Source: Spirochaetales bacterium
GTDB taxonomy: Bacteria > Spirochaetota > Spirochaetia > SZUA-6 > DRHE01
Assembly: GCA_030604195.1 (NCBI GenBank)
Contig: JAUVWI010000005.1
Location: 1-64,000 of the forward strand
Direction: 5' to 3'
Length of the DNA: 64,000 bases
Part shown: piece by piece, positions 42,485 to 50,725 of the stretch
Position numbering within the stretch: position 1 is the first letter of the stretch
How the letters are laid out: the number at the start of each line of letters is the position of its first letter
Program-made: the position numbers and the translations under genes
Notes under the pieces: generated by a model
The model's input: only the letters and a program-made list of their open reading frames with translations
Databases searched by the model: none
What the model was told of the DNA's origin: nothing

Positions 42485-43462
42485 TCATGGCCGTGATTCT
42501 TCAGGCAGAAGTTCTTCATGGATTGATTCTAAGGCTTCCATAAGCAGAGGAGTGCTAAAAAGAGAAGTCAGCAGGCGGCGGGCCTTTACCGGCAGCGGCG
42601 CCCAGAGGGGAGGGAAAAACATTCCAGCTTTATCCTCTTTCAGACGCAGGCAAATTGAGTGAAGCAGGTAGCCTCCCAAAATATTTGAGCCCTGATATTT
42701 AATATCTCCTGACAGTGGATGACCATGCAACATTCCCTGTGCCCTTATTTGGTGGGTTCTGCCGGTGGTGATGGCACAGAGGGCCAGGGTTTTGCCCTTT
42801 CTACTGAGCAGCGGCCGTACAGCTGTGGCGGCAGTTTTGCCGCTGCTTGAAGCAAATGAACGCTTGTGTTGCGAGTTCCTCTCTATTCTATCGATCCAGC
42901 TCTCCTCTTTATTTAGTTTGCCGTCCAGCAAAGCAAGGTAATATTTATCGATAGAGCCCTGCCGGAAAAAAAGAGAAAGGTTCCGGGCGCCGGACAGGGA
43001 AAGGGAATAGAGGATCAGGCCGGAAGTATTGCGATCAAGACGGTGAGCAGGACCCGGGCGGAATGACAGGGAAGGAGAGCTGTTAATCGACCAGTAATCT
43101 CTAACCAGCTCATCCAGGCTCCCGGCCCCATGAACGAGCAGGCCGCCGGGCTTGTTAAGGGCCAGCAAATGCTCATTTTCAAAAATGATCATTTTACGCA
43201 GTCTGGAAAACTCTGAAAAGTTGTTTTTATTCTGCGGTTTGGTACTTTTTTTGTACAAAGCCGGTGAGGGAAGCCCATGAACATTTATTTCATCACCCTC
43301 ACAAATGCGGGTATCCGGCCGTACTTTTTTATTATTGATCCTGATGCTTCCTTTACGTATCAAATGGAAAATATGTGAGAGGCCGGCTTGCGGGAACATC
43401 TTGCGCAGTACCCGATCCAGCCTGCGGTTATTATCATCTTTTCCTGTATAATAAATGCTCAT
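42485..43462 (-). CDS. RluA-family 23S/tRNA pseudouridine synthase
   Basis: 325 residues. The N-terminal S4 domain (RLDRVLRKMFPQAGLSHIFHLIRKGSIRINNKKVRPDTRICEGDEI) is followed by LLALNKPGGLLVHG, the catalytic AHRLDRNTSGLILYS (nucleophile Asp) and TGRTHQIRAQGMLHGHPLSGDIKY. Class RluC/RluD; the target uridine cannot be told. ATG 43462 has an AGAGAGAG sequence. It is alone on its transcript, divergent from the DUF212 gene. Confidence 0.92.
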   Translation of the reverse strand: MSIYYTGKDDNNRRLDRVLRKMFPQAGLSHIFHLIRKGSIRINNKKVRPDTRICEGDEINVHGLPSPALYKKSTKPQNKNNFSEFSRLRKMIIFENEHLLALNKPGGLLVHGAGSLDELVRDYWSINSSPSLSFRPGPAHRLDRNTSGLILYSLSLSGARNLSLFFRQGSIDKYYLALLDGKLNKEESWIDRIERNSQHKRSFASSSGKTAATAVRPLLSRKGKTLALCAITTGRTHQIRAQGMLHGHPLSGDIKYQGSNILGGYLLHSICLRLKEDKAGMFFPPLWAPLPVKARRLLTSLFSTPLLMEALESIHEELLPEESRP

Positions 43463-43486
43463 CTCTCTCTTTAATTCTCTAGATTG

Positions 43487-43515
43487 TGTATAGCGTTAAG
43501 AATCTTATCTGTCAA
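43487..43515 (-). promoter_or_regulatory. Candidate promoter of the pseudouridine synthase gene
   Basis: Minus strand: TTGACA (43515-43510), 17-bp spacer, TATACA (43492-43487). Confidence 0.65.
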
Positions 43516-43531
43516 TTTTAATAATACCATC

Positions 43532-43560
43532 TTGACAATTTATTTCTAAGTAATAAGACT
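43532..43560 (+). promoter_or_regulatory. Candidate promoter of the DUF212-rnf operon
   Basis: TTGACA (43532-43537) with a weak -10 around 43554-43560 (TAAGACT). The ATG is at 43570, so the leader is only a few bases. Confidence 0.4.
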
Positions 43561-43569
43561 AAAAAAGCC

Positions 43570-44034
43570 ATGAGCGTTTTCTACCAGGATATTGCAACAC
43601 CGGTATTTCTCTCCACTTTTTTCAGCTGGTTCATTGCTCAGTTGTTAAAATCCATTATCGGAGTTTTCAGAGGAAGCACTAAAAGCCATGTGGGCTTTCT
43701 GCGGCGTTTCTTCTGGGCAACCGGGGGTATGCCTTCGAGCCATTCCGCTTTAGTTACTGCATTAGCCACATCTATCGGTTTCAGAGAGAGTCTCTCTTCC
43801 CCGCTATTTGCTATTTCTTTTTTCTATGCTGTGCTGACAATCCGGGATGCTCTGGGGGTAAGGATGGCAGCAGGAACCCAGGCAAGAGTTCTCAATCAAT
43901 TGATTGCCAGGCTTTCCGGGCGTTTTGATCTTAAAATAAAGAGTGTAAAAGAGGTTAATGGCCATACTGTTTCCGAGGTCTCTGTAGGTGTTCTGCTTGG
44001 ATTTTTTATTGCTGTAGCCTTTACCAGTCTTTAG
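43570..44034 (+). CDS. Divergent PAP2 (DUF212) family membrane protein
   Basis: 154 residues. FWATGGMPSSHSALVTALATSIG is the DUF212 signature related to acid phosphatase/vanadium haloperoxidase active sites, followed by YAVLTIRDALGVRMAAGTQA and a C-terminal hydrophobic helix (EVSVGVLLGFFIAVAF). Three or four membrane segments. It is possibly a lipid phosphatase of the envelope. No ribosome-binding site is seen; the start is close to a TTGACA box. It precedes the large membrane-protein gene by 7 nt. Confidence 0.85.
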   Translation: MSVFYQDIATPVFLSTFFSWFIAQLLKSIIGVFRGSTKSHVGFLRRFFWATGGMPSSHSALVTALATSIGFRESLSSPLFAISFFYAVLTIRDALGVRMAAGTQARVLNQLIARLSGRFDLKIKSVKEVNGHTVSEVSVGVLLGFFIAVAFTSL

Positions 44035-44041
44035 AAAATCA

Positions 44042-45658
44042 ATGATGATCAGATATTCCCGGATGTGCCCCAAAGTATTATGGTTGATCCTGCTCTTGAT
44101 TAATCTTGCTTATTCTATTTGGATTCTATATAAACCGGGAATCAATTTCCAGAGATATTCCTGGCAGGGTTACTATACTCTTTTTATTCGCGCAGAAGAA
44201 TTGGGCGCGGAGCTCACAGCGGAACTCAGAGCCCTTCCCGGTGTTACTCTTTTACTCTCTGAAGATTCATCAATTCTATCTTTCAATTCCCTGAATGGAA
44301 TGGAAAAGGTCACCCTTGCCGGCGTTGCCGATCGTCTGGATGAAACTGATCCCCGTTTTGATAGCTATATGAAAGAGCTGCCAGGGTATTTTAAGGCGGA
44401 AAAGTGGGGAATAAAATATCAGGTGCTTTACCTGCGCTCGAGAATGAGCCCTGTTACATTGCATTCTCTGCTTGCCCTGGTAATCGAAAGGCATGGATCT
44501 GAATTCAGGATGCTGGAATATGATCCCCAGGCTGCAATGCTTTACGTTGCGCTTTTTCTGCTCTTCTCTCTGTTTCTCTTTATGTTAAGAGCGCCGGCCG
44601 GATATCTTATTCTATCATTATCAGGACTGCTGCCCTGGCTGTTAAATATCTTAACCGGAAACATTCTTGATCTGATAAGCTTTTATTTGATATTTCCTTT
44701 TCACCTGATTTATTTTGGGCAATTATTTGGCCTGCTGAAAGGTAATCTGACTTCTTCCGGGTTGAAACCATTAGTGAAAAGGGCAGCTCTTAAAAGCTTG
44801 ATCCCGGGTTTCACGCTTTTACTGACCGTATTTGTTCTGGCCAATCTGCTGGTTATTTTGCCTGTTCCCGATTCCAGCACCATTATTAGAAATCTAAGCG
44901 CTCTGGCACTGAATATTCTTGCCTATCCTTTTCTTTATCTGCTGCTGAACTGGCGGGCAAAATATATCCGGCACTTCGTTTTTGAGCCCTTACCTATACT
45001 GGCCCGCTCCATGGTCAACAGAAAAATCTCCATAGGCCGCGGCGTCTGGCTCTTTCCTCTCCTATTAATTATTTCTATTTCATTGCCTCTGGCCTTTCTG
45101 GAGAAGCGGCTTCATGGCTTCAGCCATCCAACTCCCAGGCTGACTGCTTTTAGCTTTGAGAAAATCAGTTGGAAAAGCCTGGAACACCTGCAGTTGACAC
45201 CCGAAGCCTCTGATTTACCGGATCTCTCTGATTTTTTAACTCATTCCGCTTTCCAGCAGGGCATCTTCTTTGGACGGGAATATATATTCCCCTATCCCGG
45301 TGAGCGGCTCTATATAAGCCGGTATTATCTGGAAAAGAAGGGGGCAGAGAATAGCGGCAGACCTATCGGAAAGCGGCTGAAAATGGTCAGACAATACAAA
45401 ACCTCCTGGCTTTTCGAAACTCTGGCGGGCCTGCCTGTCAATAGTGTGGCTGCTATGCTGGCTGCACAGGAAAGGGCTGTGCAGGTTGAAAGGGGCAGTG
45501 AAGCGGTGTATCTGCTTAAACGGACACCCTGGTGGAAAATTCCATTCTTCTTTTTATTTTTCTCTTCTTTATATATAATCTGGCAATTTTATTTGACACC
45601 TTCGCCTTTGTATGGTACTAGAAGTTTTGTTTTCAGGAAGGAAATAAAAGTTATATGA
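44042..45658 (+). CDS. Large multi-membrane-segment protein of unknown function, coupled to rnfC
   Basis: 538 residues. One N-terminal membrane helix (~13-32) is followed by an exported loop (~35-165). Six to eight further hydrophobic segments lie at ~165-350, then a second soluble region (~360-500) and a final helix (~505-522). No family recognised. ATG 44042 is chosen; 44045 and 44060 are alternatives. The stop overlaps the rnfC start (ATGA at 45655-45658), so it belongs to the rnf transcript. A role in Rnf assembly or membrane-potential use is only a context inference. Confidence 0.7.
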   Translation: MMIRYSRMCPKVLWLILLLINLAYSIWILYKPGINFQRYSWQGYYTLFIRAEELGAELTAELRALPGVTLLLSEDSSILSFNSLNGMEKVTLAGVADRLDETDPRFDSYMKELPGYFKAEKWGIKYQVLYLRSRMSPVTLHSLLALVIERHGSEFRMLEYDPQAAMLYVALFLLFSLFLFMLRAPAGYLILSLSGLLPWLLNILTGNILDLISFYLIFPFHLIYFGQLFGLLKGNLTSSGLKPLVKRAALKSLIPGFTLLLTVFVLANLLVILPVPDSSTIIRNLSALALNILAYPFLYLLLNWRAKYIRHFVFEPLPILARSMVNRKISIGRGVWLFPLLLIISISLPLAFLEKRLHGFSHPTPRLTAFSFEKISWKSLEHLQLTPEASDLPDLSDFLTHSAFQQGIFFGREYIFPYPGERLYISRYYLEKKGAENSGRPIGKRLKMVRQYKTSWLFETLAGLPVNSVAAMLAAQERAVQVERGSEAVYLLKRTPWWKIPFFFLFFSSLYIIWQFYLTPSPLYGTRSFVFRKEIKVI

Positions 45659-46983
45659 GTAAGCAGGTTACATTTCCTAAGGGTGGAGTACATCCTCCCG
45701 ATTTTAAATTATTTACCAGCGGGGTTCCCATTAGAAACGCGCCTATTCCGGCTCTTGCAGTAATCCCGATGCAGCAGCATATGGGTAAACCGGCGCAATG
45801 TGTGGTGAGTAAAGATGACCTGGTTAGGGAAGGAATGCTGATTGGCCGGGCACAGGGGGTTTTCTCCGCCAATATACACTCGCCTATACCCGGAGTGGTA
45901 AAGGAAATCCGTGAAATTTATCTGCCTGCAGGAATACGGAGTGAAGCTGTATCTATAGAGCTGCAGGGTGAATTTGATCGTTCGGGTAAAGATGAGCCCC
46001 GGTTGGAGTGGCAGGGAATCAGCGGCGGTGACCTGTTGAAGAGTTTGGCAGATAAAGGCATTGTGGGCCTGGGCGGAGCAACATTTCCCACTGTATTGAA
46101 ATATACTGTTCGAGAAGGAGCTCAGGTTGAATATTTTGTGGTGAATGGGGTGGAATGTGAGCCTTTCCTCACCGCAGACCATAGACTTATGCTGGAAAAA
46201 TCCATTGAAATTCTGGAAGGTATCCGGATTGTACAGAAGATAATGAAACCCCGGCAGATTATCATAGGGATAGAAGAGAATAAACCGGATGCAATTACGG
46301 TGATGAAAGAGAATATAGTCCGCTCCGGATTGGATTTTAAGGTAGTCGCTCTGGAGGTGAAATATCCCCAGGGCGATGAAAAACAACTTCTCAAAGCAGT
46401 AATAGGTAGAGAGGTGCCCTCAGGCGGCTTGCCCCTGGATATCGGAGCCGTGGTTTCCAATGTAGGGACCATGCAGGCAATATATGAAGCTGTTGTACTG
46501 GATAAACCATTAATCGAGAGAGTGGTCACTGTTTCCGGTTCGATAATCAGGAACCCCGCCAATTTAAAGGTCAGGCTGGGCACGCCGCTCTCTGAACTGA
46601 TTGAGGAGTGCGGCGGTTTTACCGAACCCCCTTCCAAATTGATAGCCGGCGGACCCATGATGGGCTTTGCTGTGTTAAGCGCGGACACACCGGTTACCAA
46701 GGGCCTGTCAGGGGTTATTGCTCTTTCCCGGCGGCAGGTCCGTTCCCCGTTGCAGACACCATGCATCGGCTGCGGACGATGTGTTAAAGCCTGCCCCATA
46801 GGCTTGCAGCCTACGGTTATCTATAAATGGATTGAGCATGGTGAATATGAAGAGGCTTTGAACGAGGGTCTTATGGATTGTAAAGAATGCGGCTGTTGCG
46901 GTTACAGCTGTCCTGCCCGTATTCCCCTGATACAGGGAATGAAGTTAGGGAAGGTTATGTCTCGAAAGAATAAGAAGGCCTAG
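45655..46983 (+). CDS. rnfC: Electron transport complex protein RnfC
   Basis: 442 residues. The N-terminal SLBB/biotinyl-like region (VTFPKGGVHPPDFKLFTSGVPIR, HSPIPGVVKEI) is followed by the FMN/NADH-binding fold (GIVGLGGATFPTVLKY, NGVECEPFLTADHRLMLEK). Two [4Fe-4S] motifs follow: C370-x2-C373-x2-C376-x3-C380 and C409-x2-C412-x2-C415-x3-C419. RnfC is the peripheral NADH-oxidising or -reducing subunit of the ion-pumping ferredoxin:NAD oxidoreductase. First of six contiguous rnf genes in the order C-D-G-E-A-B. Confidence 0.96.
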   Translation: MSKQVTFPKGGVHPPDFKLFTSGVPIRNAPIPALAVIPMQQHMGKPAQCVVSKDDLVREGMLIGRAQGVFSANIHSPIPGVVKEIREIYLPAGIRSEAVSIELQGEFDRSGKDEPRLEWQGISGGDLLKSLADKGIVGLGGATFPTVLKYTVREGAQVEYFVVNGVECEPFLTADHRLMLEKSIEILEGIRIVQKIMKPRQIIIGIEENKPDAITVMKENIVRSGLDFKVVALEVKYPQGDEKQLLKAVIGREVPSGGLPLDIGAVVSNVGTMQAIYEAVVLDKPLIERVVTVSGSIIRNPANLKVRLGTPLSELIEECGGFTEPPSKLIAGGPMMGFAVLSADTPVTKGLSGVIALSRRQVRSPLQTPCIGCGRCVKACPIGLQPTVIYKWIEHGEYEEALNEGLMDCKECGCCGYSCPARIPLIQGMKLGKVMSRKNKKA

Positions 46984-46985
46984 GA

Positions 46986-48092
46986 ATGGAAAAAAATGAT
47001 AATCTATTGGTAACAGTTTCTCCCCATCTCCATTCAGGGAGTTCAACTGCCGGAATAATGACCGCTGTAATCCTGGTTCTGCTTCCGGCAGGGGCCTGGG
47101 GTGTTTTTATTTTTGGCGTTTACTCTTTTATGGTTATCCTGGCCGCTGTTCTTGCCAGTGTATTGACTGAACTGATTATCAACCGTCTTCTGGGAACCTT
47201 TACACTGAATGACGGAAGTGCGGTGCTGACCGGTTTATTGGTGGGATATAATATGCCTCCTTCAATTCCCATCTACATACCTGTTGTAGCTTCAATTTTT
47301 GCTATTGCCGTAGTGAAGCATACCTTTGGCGGCCTGGGAAGAAACTGGATGAATCCGGCCCTGGCAGGACGGGTCTTTGTAATGTTCTCCTGGACCGGTC
47401 CAATGACCACCTGGCTGGCGCCTAAGAGCTGGGGTTTGGCCGATGCGGTAACCGGGGCTTCACCGCTTGGATTCGTTAAAGCAGGCCTGCTCGATCTCCA
47501 GGGGGGAAGTGTAGCCGGACCAGCAACATTTCTGGCATCAAAAGGATATCCGGTAACAGGCCTCGATACTGCAGTAACCGGCTGGCTCAACGGGCACATC
47601 TTTGATCCAATTGGAGCAACACTGACCAATGGATACGTTGATCTTTTTGTAGGTAATATTCCCGGCTGTATCGGCGAGGTATCGGCGTTGTTGCTTATAT
47701 TGGGGAGTGTTTATCTTTTCCTTAAAAAAATTATCACCTGGGAGATTCCTCTAACCTATCTGGCAAGTTTCAGTTTGCTGATCTGGATATTTGGCGGCCT
47801 GCCCTTTGGTAATGGATTTTTTAGAGGTGATATTCTATTCAACCTTTTCTCCGGCGGTTTGATTCTTGGCGCTCTATTCATGGCCACGGATATGGTGACT
47901 TCACCGATTACCGGCAGAGGAATGATCCTTTTTGGGGTGGGCGCCGGTTTTTTGACCTTTCTTATCAGAACCTACGGTTCCTTTCCGGAAGGGGTCTCTC
48001 TGGCAATTATTATTATGAATATGTTTGTGCCTCTGATCGATCGTTTTACTAAACCGGTGAAATTCGGGTTAGTCAGTGAGGGCAAAGCATGA
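46986..48092 (+). CDS. rnfD: Electron transport complex protein RnfD
   Basis: 368 residues, mostly membrane helices. Recognised by LLVTVSPHLHSGSSTAGIM, NDGSAVLTGLLVGYNMPPSIP and FGGLGRNWMNPALAGRVF. The region SWGLADAVTGASPLGF holds a serine/threonine pattern typical of covalent FMN attachment in RnfD, and MATDMVTSPITGRGMILFGVG closes the fold. The membrane subunit is thought to be part of the Na+/H+ channel. It starts 2 nt after rnfC. Confidence 0.95.
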   Translation: MEKNDNLLVTVSPHLHSGSSTAGIMTAVILVLLPAGAWGVFIFGVYSFMVILAAVLASVLTELIINRLLGTFTLNDGSAVLTGLLVGYNMPPSIPIYIPVVASIFAIAVVKHTFGGLGRNWMNPALAGRVFVMFSWTGPMTTWLAPKSWGLADAVTGASPLGFVKAGLLDLQGGSVAGPATFLASKGYPVTGLDTAVTGWLNGHIFDPIGATLTNGYVDLFVGNIPGCIGEVSALLLILGSVYLFLKKIITWEIPLTYLASFSLLIWIFGGLPFGNGFFRGDILFNLFSGGLILGALFMATDMVTSPITGRGMILFGVGAGFLTFLIRTYGSFPEGVSLAIIIMNMFVPLIDRFTKPVKFGLVSEGKA

Positions 48093-48655
48093 AGTCAATA
48101 TTTCTAACCGGGGGAAAATTATTTTTGATCTGTGCCGTTGCCGCCCTGACCCTTGGCATTATCAATGCAATAACCGAGCCGGTAATAGCAGCACGCAAGG
48201 TGTTGGAATTAAATAAAGCGCTAAACAGTCTAACAGGAGAGCTTAAGGCGGCAGAAGGTGTAGTAGTTGAGGGGGAGGTAGTGGTAAAAGTCTATTATCC
48301 TGTTCTAAGGGATGGAAAAGTTGATAGCTACATTCTGGAACTTTCCGGCGGCGGCTACGCCGGTGATATGAAGATACTCAGCCGTTATAAATTGAATGGG
48401 GAAATCATTTCCGTAAAACTAATGGATAACCTGGAAACACCCGGTCTTGGTAAAAAAGCTGAAAATCCGGAATATATGAAGAAATTTATCGGAGCGGGAA
48501 GCAGCAATCCGGTGCCGGTGCTTAAAAGTATGCTTGAACAACCGGAAGCAGAGGCTATTACCGGCGCCACCATTACCTTTATCGGCGTAGCCAAAGCGCT
48601 TGACCAGGGTTCGCGTTTCATTACCAGCGGCAGGATTGGGAAAGGCAGGGAGTAG
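48089..48655 (+). CDS. rnfG: Electron transport complex protein RnfG
   Basis: 188 residues with an N-terminal membrane anchor (~7-29) and a soluble extracytoplasmic FMN-binding domain. GGYAGDMKILSRYKLNGEI, NLETPGLGKKAENPEYMKKF and the flavinylation motif TGATIT (~164-169, Thr carries FMN through a phosphoester bond in this family) are visible. Overlaps rnfD by 4 nt. The covalent attachment would need an ApbE flavin transferase, not found in this window. Confidence 0.95.
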   Translation: MKSIFLTGGKLFLICAVAALTLGIINAITEPVIAARKVLELNKALNSLTGELKAAEGVVVEGEVVVKVYYPVLRDGKVDSYILELSGGGYAGDMKILSRYKLNGEIISVKLMDNLETPGLGKKAENPEYMKKFIGAGSSNPVPVLKSMLEQPEAEAITGATITFIGVAKALDQGSRFITSGRIGKGRE

Positions 48656-48658
48656 GGT

Positions 48659-49303
48659 ATGCTCAAAGAGTTCACTAAAGGTATAATAAAAGAAAATCCC
48701 ATCTTTATTATTTTACTTGGCCTTTGCCCGGCACTGGCAGTTTCCACCCAGGTGGTGAATGCCCTGGGAATGGGCGCCGGAGTTATCTTTGTGCTGCTGG
48801 GCTCGAATATTTTTGTATCCCTGTTGAAGGATTTTATTCCTGAAAAGATACGAATTCCCGCTTACATTGTAATCATAGCCTCTTTTGTGACAATCGTGGA
48901 TCTGGTAATGCAGGCTTATGCCCCGGCCCTCTCCCGAAACCTGGGAGTCTTTGTGCAGCTTATTGTAGTAAATTGTGTAATACTGGGCCGTGCTGAAGCT
49001 TTTGCCAATAAGAATAACCTTTCCCGCTCTGTTCTCGATGCCCTTGGTATGGGTATAGGCTTTACCCTTGGCCTGCTGTTGATCTCACTGATACGCGAGG
49101 TATTGGGAGCGGGCACAATCACTCTCTTTCCCATGGGAAATTTTAATGGTGTTATCCGTATTCCCGGGCTTTACAGCGCGCCGGTGCAGGTGATTGGCCT
49201 GGCAACCGGTGCACTGCTGGTTATGGGATATTTAAAAGCGCTTTTTAACTGGTTTGAGCAGAGGAAAAAGGCAGGAATAAGGGTTGAAGGGAGCAGTTCA
49301 TGA
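48659..49303 (+). CDS. rnfE: Electron transport complex protein RnfE
   Basis: 214 residues, six membrane helices. LKEFTKGIIKENPIFIILLGLCPALAVS and LFVQLIVVNCVILGRAEAFANKNN are the RnfE/NqrD hallmarks, with a cysteine in each half as in the membrane iron-sulphur site shared with RnfA. The 3' end overlaps rnfA by 4 nt. Confidence 0.95.
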   Translation: MLKEFTKGIIKENPIFIILLGLCPALAVSTQVVNALGMGAGVIFVLLGSNIFVSLLKDFIPEKIRIPAYIVIIASFVTIVDLVMQAYAPALSRNLGVFVQLIVVNCVILGRAEAFANKNNLSRSVLDALGMGIGFTLGLLLISLIREVLGAGTITLFPMGNFNGVIRIPGLYSAPVQVIGLATGALLVMGYLKALFNWFEQRKKAGIRVEGSSS

Positions 49304-49890
49304 CCTATATCGGTATTATCATTACTTTTGTATTAATTGAGAACTTTATTTTGACTCAGTTTCTAGGATTGTGCCCCTTTATCGGGGTTTCCAGGAACAT
49401 TGACTCGGCTGTGGGTATGGGCTTTGCGGTTATTTTTGTAATGTCCATGGCTGCGCTCACCACCTGGGCTGTATATAATCTTATTTTGCTTCCTTTGGGC
49501 ATTGCCTATCTGCAGACCATGACCTTTATTCTGATCATTGCCACCCTGGTACAATTTGTTGAAATGATAATTCAGAAGATATCCCCGCCTCTCTATAAAG
49601 CCCTGGGTATCTATCTGCCGTTGATCACCACTAATTGCGCAGTTATGGGAATCGCTTTAATTGCGGTGAGAAAAGAATATGATGCTTTAGAGAGCTTTGC
49701 AGCCGGATTCGCTGCGGGAGTGGGTTTCCTGCTTGCTATTCTTGTCATGGCTTCACTGCGCGAGAAGCTGGACTCGGAATGGGTGCCCAAACCCTTTAAA
49801 GGCATCCCAATTGCATTTGTTACCGCCGGACTTATGGCTTTAGCCTTCATGGCCTTTGACAAAGCATTACTAAAAAACCTGATCGGTTAG
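49300..49890 (+). CDS. rnfA: Electron transport complex protein RnfA
   Basis: 196 residues, six membrane helices related to RnfE in inverted orientation. NFILTQFLGLCPFIGVSRNID and YLPLITTNCAVMGIALI are the RnfA/NqrE signatures, with the paired cysteines (GLCP, TNCA) that hold the intramembrane Fe-S centre. It follows rnfE with overlap and precedes rnfB by 13 nt. Confidence 0.96.
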   Translation: MTYIGIIITFVLIENFILTQFLGLCPFIGVSRNIDSAVGMGFAVIFVMSMAALTTWAVYNLILLPLGIAYLQTMTFILIIATLVQFVEMIIQKISPPLYKALGIYLPLITTNCAVMGIALIAVRKEYDALESFAAGFAAGVGFLLAILVMASLREKLDSEWVPKPFKGIPIAFVTAGLMALAFMAFDKALLKNLIG

Positions 49891-49903
49891 GAGGCAGCCA
49901 GGG

Positions 49904-50725
49904 ATGTTTGCACAAGTAATATCTGCGGTAATTTCAGTAGCCGGGCTGGGCCTGCTTATGGGAGTTGGTCTGGCCGTTGCCTCGAAGTTTCTGGCGGTGC
50001 AAAAGGATGAACGTATTGCCGTTATAGAAGCTGAGCTGCCCGGGCTTAACTGCGGGGTCTGCGGGTATGCGGGTTGTGCCTCCTATGCTGAAGTCATCGC
50101 CGGCAAGGATGAGGAGAATCTGACCCTGTGCACTCCGGGTGGACCGGATGTTGTGCAGAAGATCTCTGAGATCATGGGAGTTGAGGCTGCGGCTATAGCG
50201 GAAAAACGGATTATCCAGGTGCATTGCACCGGCGGCAGGGATAAAGCGGAATATGAGTTTGCCTACAGCGGCATACGGGACTGCAACGCTCTCTATGCTC
50301 TTTACGGCGGCGATAAAAAGTGCAAACATGGCTGCCTGGGGCTGGGCAGTTGTATACGTGTCTGTCCGGTAAATGCCATTTCCTACACTGAGAATGGTCT
50401 GGTTTGGGTAAATAAAGAGCTCTGTATTGCCTGCGGTAAGTGTATTGAAGTATGCCCCACCGGGGTTATGCGCTGGCTGCCCTATGAGAGTGATTATCTG
50501 GTCGCCTGTAATTCAACGGATAAGGGTGGGGTAGTCAGAAAGATCTGCAAGGTGGGGTGTATAGCCTGCAAGATTTGTGAAAAAAAATCTCCCGACGGTG
50601 GGTATAAAGTGGAAGATTTTCTCTCCCGTATTGATTACCAGGCGGAAGGAGATAGGGAATCAGGAGCTGTAGCCTGTCCTACTAAATGTATTATAAGGAA
50701 TGATGTAGAAAACAAGAAAAAATGA
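49904..50725 (+). CDS. rnfB: Electron transport complex protein RnfB (ferredoxin subunit)
   Basis: 273 residues with an N-terminal anchor (~7-28). The RnfB [4Fe-4S] motif LNCGVCGYAGCASYAEVIAGKDE..LC is near 47-75. Two ferredoxin-type clusters follow (CLGLGSCIRVCPVNAI and CIACGKCIEVCPTGVM), then further cysteines (KVGCIACKICEKKSP). It accepts electrons from ferredoxin. ATG 49904 has GGAGG upstream. The stop overlaps the ATG of the GH57-like gene by 4 nt. Confidence 0.95.
   Translation: MFAQVISAVISVAGLGLLMGVGLAVASKFLAVQKDERIAVIEAELPGLNCGVCGYAGCASYAEVIAGKDEENLTLCTPGGPDVVQKISEIMGVEAAAIAEKRIIQVHCTGGRDKAEYEFAYSGIRDCNALYALYGGDKKCKHGCLGLGSCIRVCPVNAISYTENGLVWVNKELCIACGKCIEVCPTGVMRWLPYESDYLVACNSTDKGGVVRKICKVGCIACKICEKKSPDGGYKVEDFLSRIDYQAEGDRESGAVACPTKCIIRNDVENKKK

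Noticed and set aside
45709-46386. 225-codon minus-strand frame opposite rnfC
   Set aside because: It lies entirely within a clearly coding RnfC gene and has no recognisable motif.
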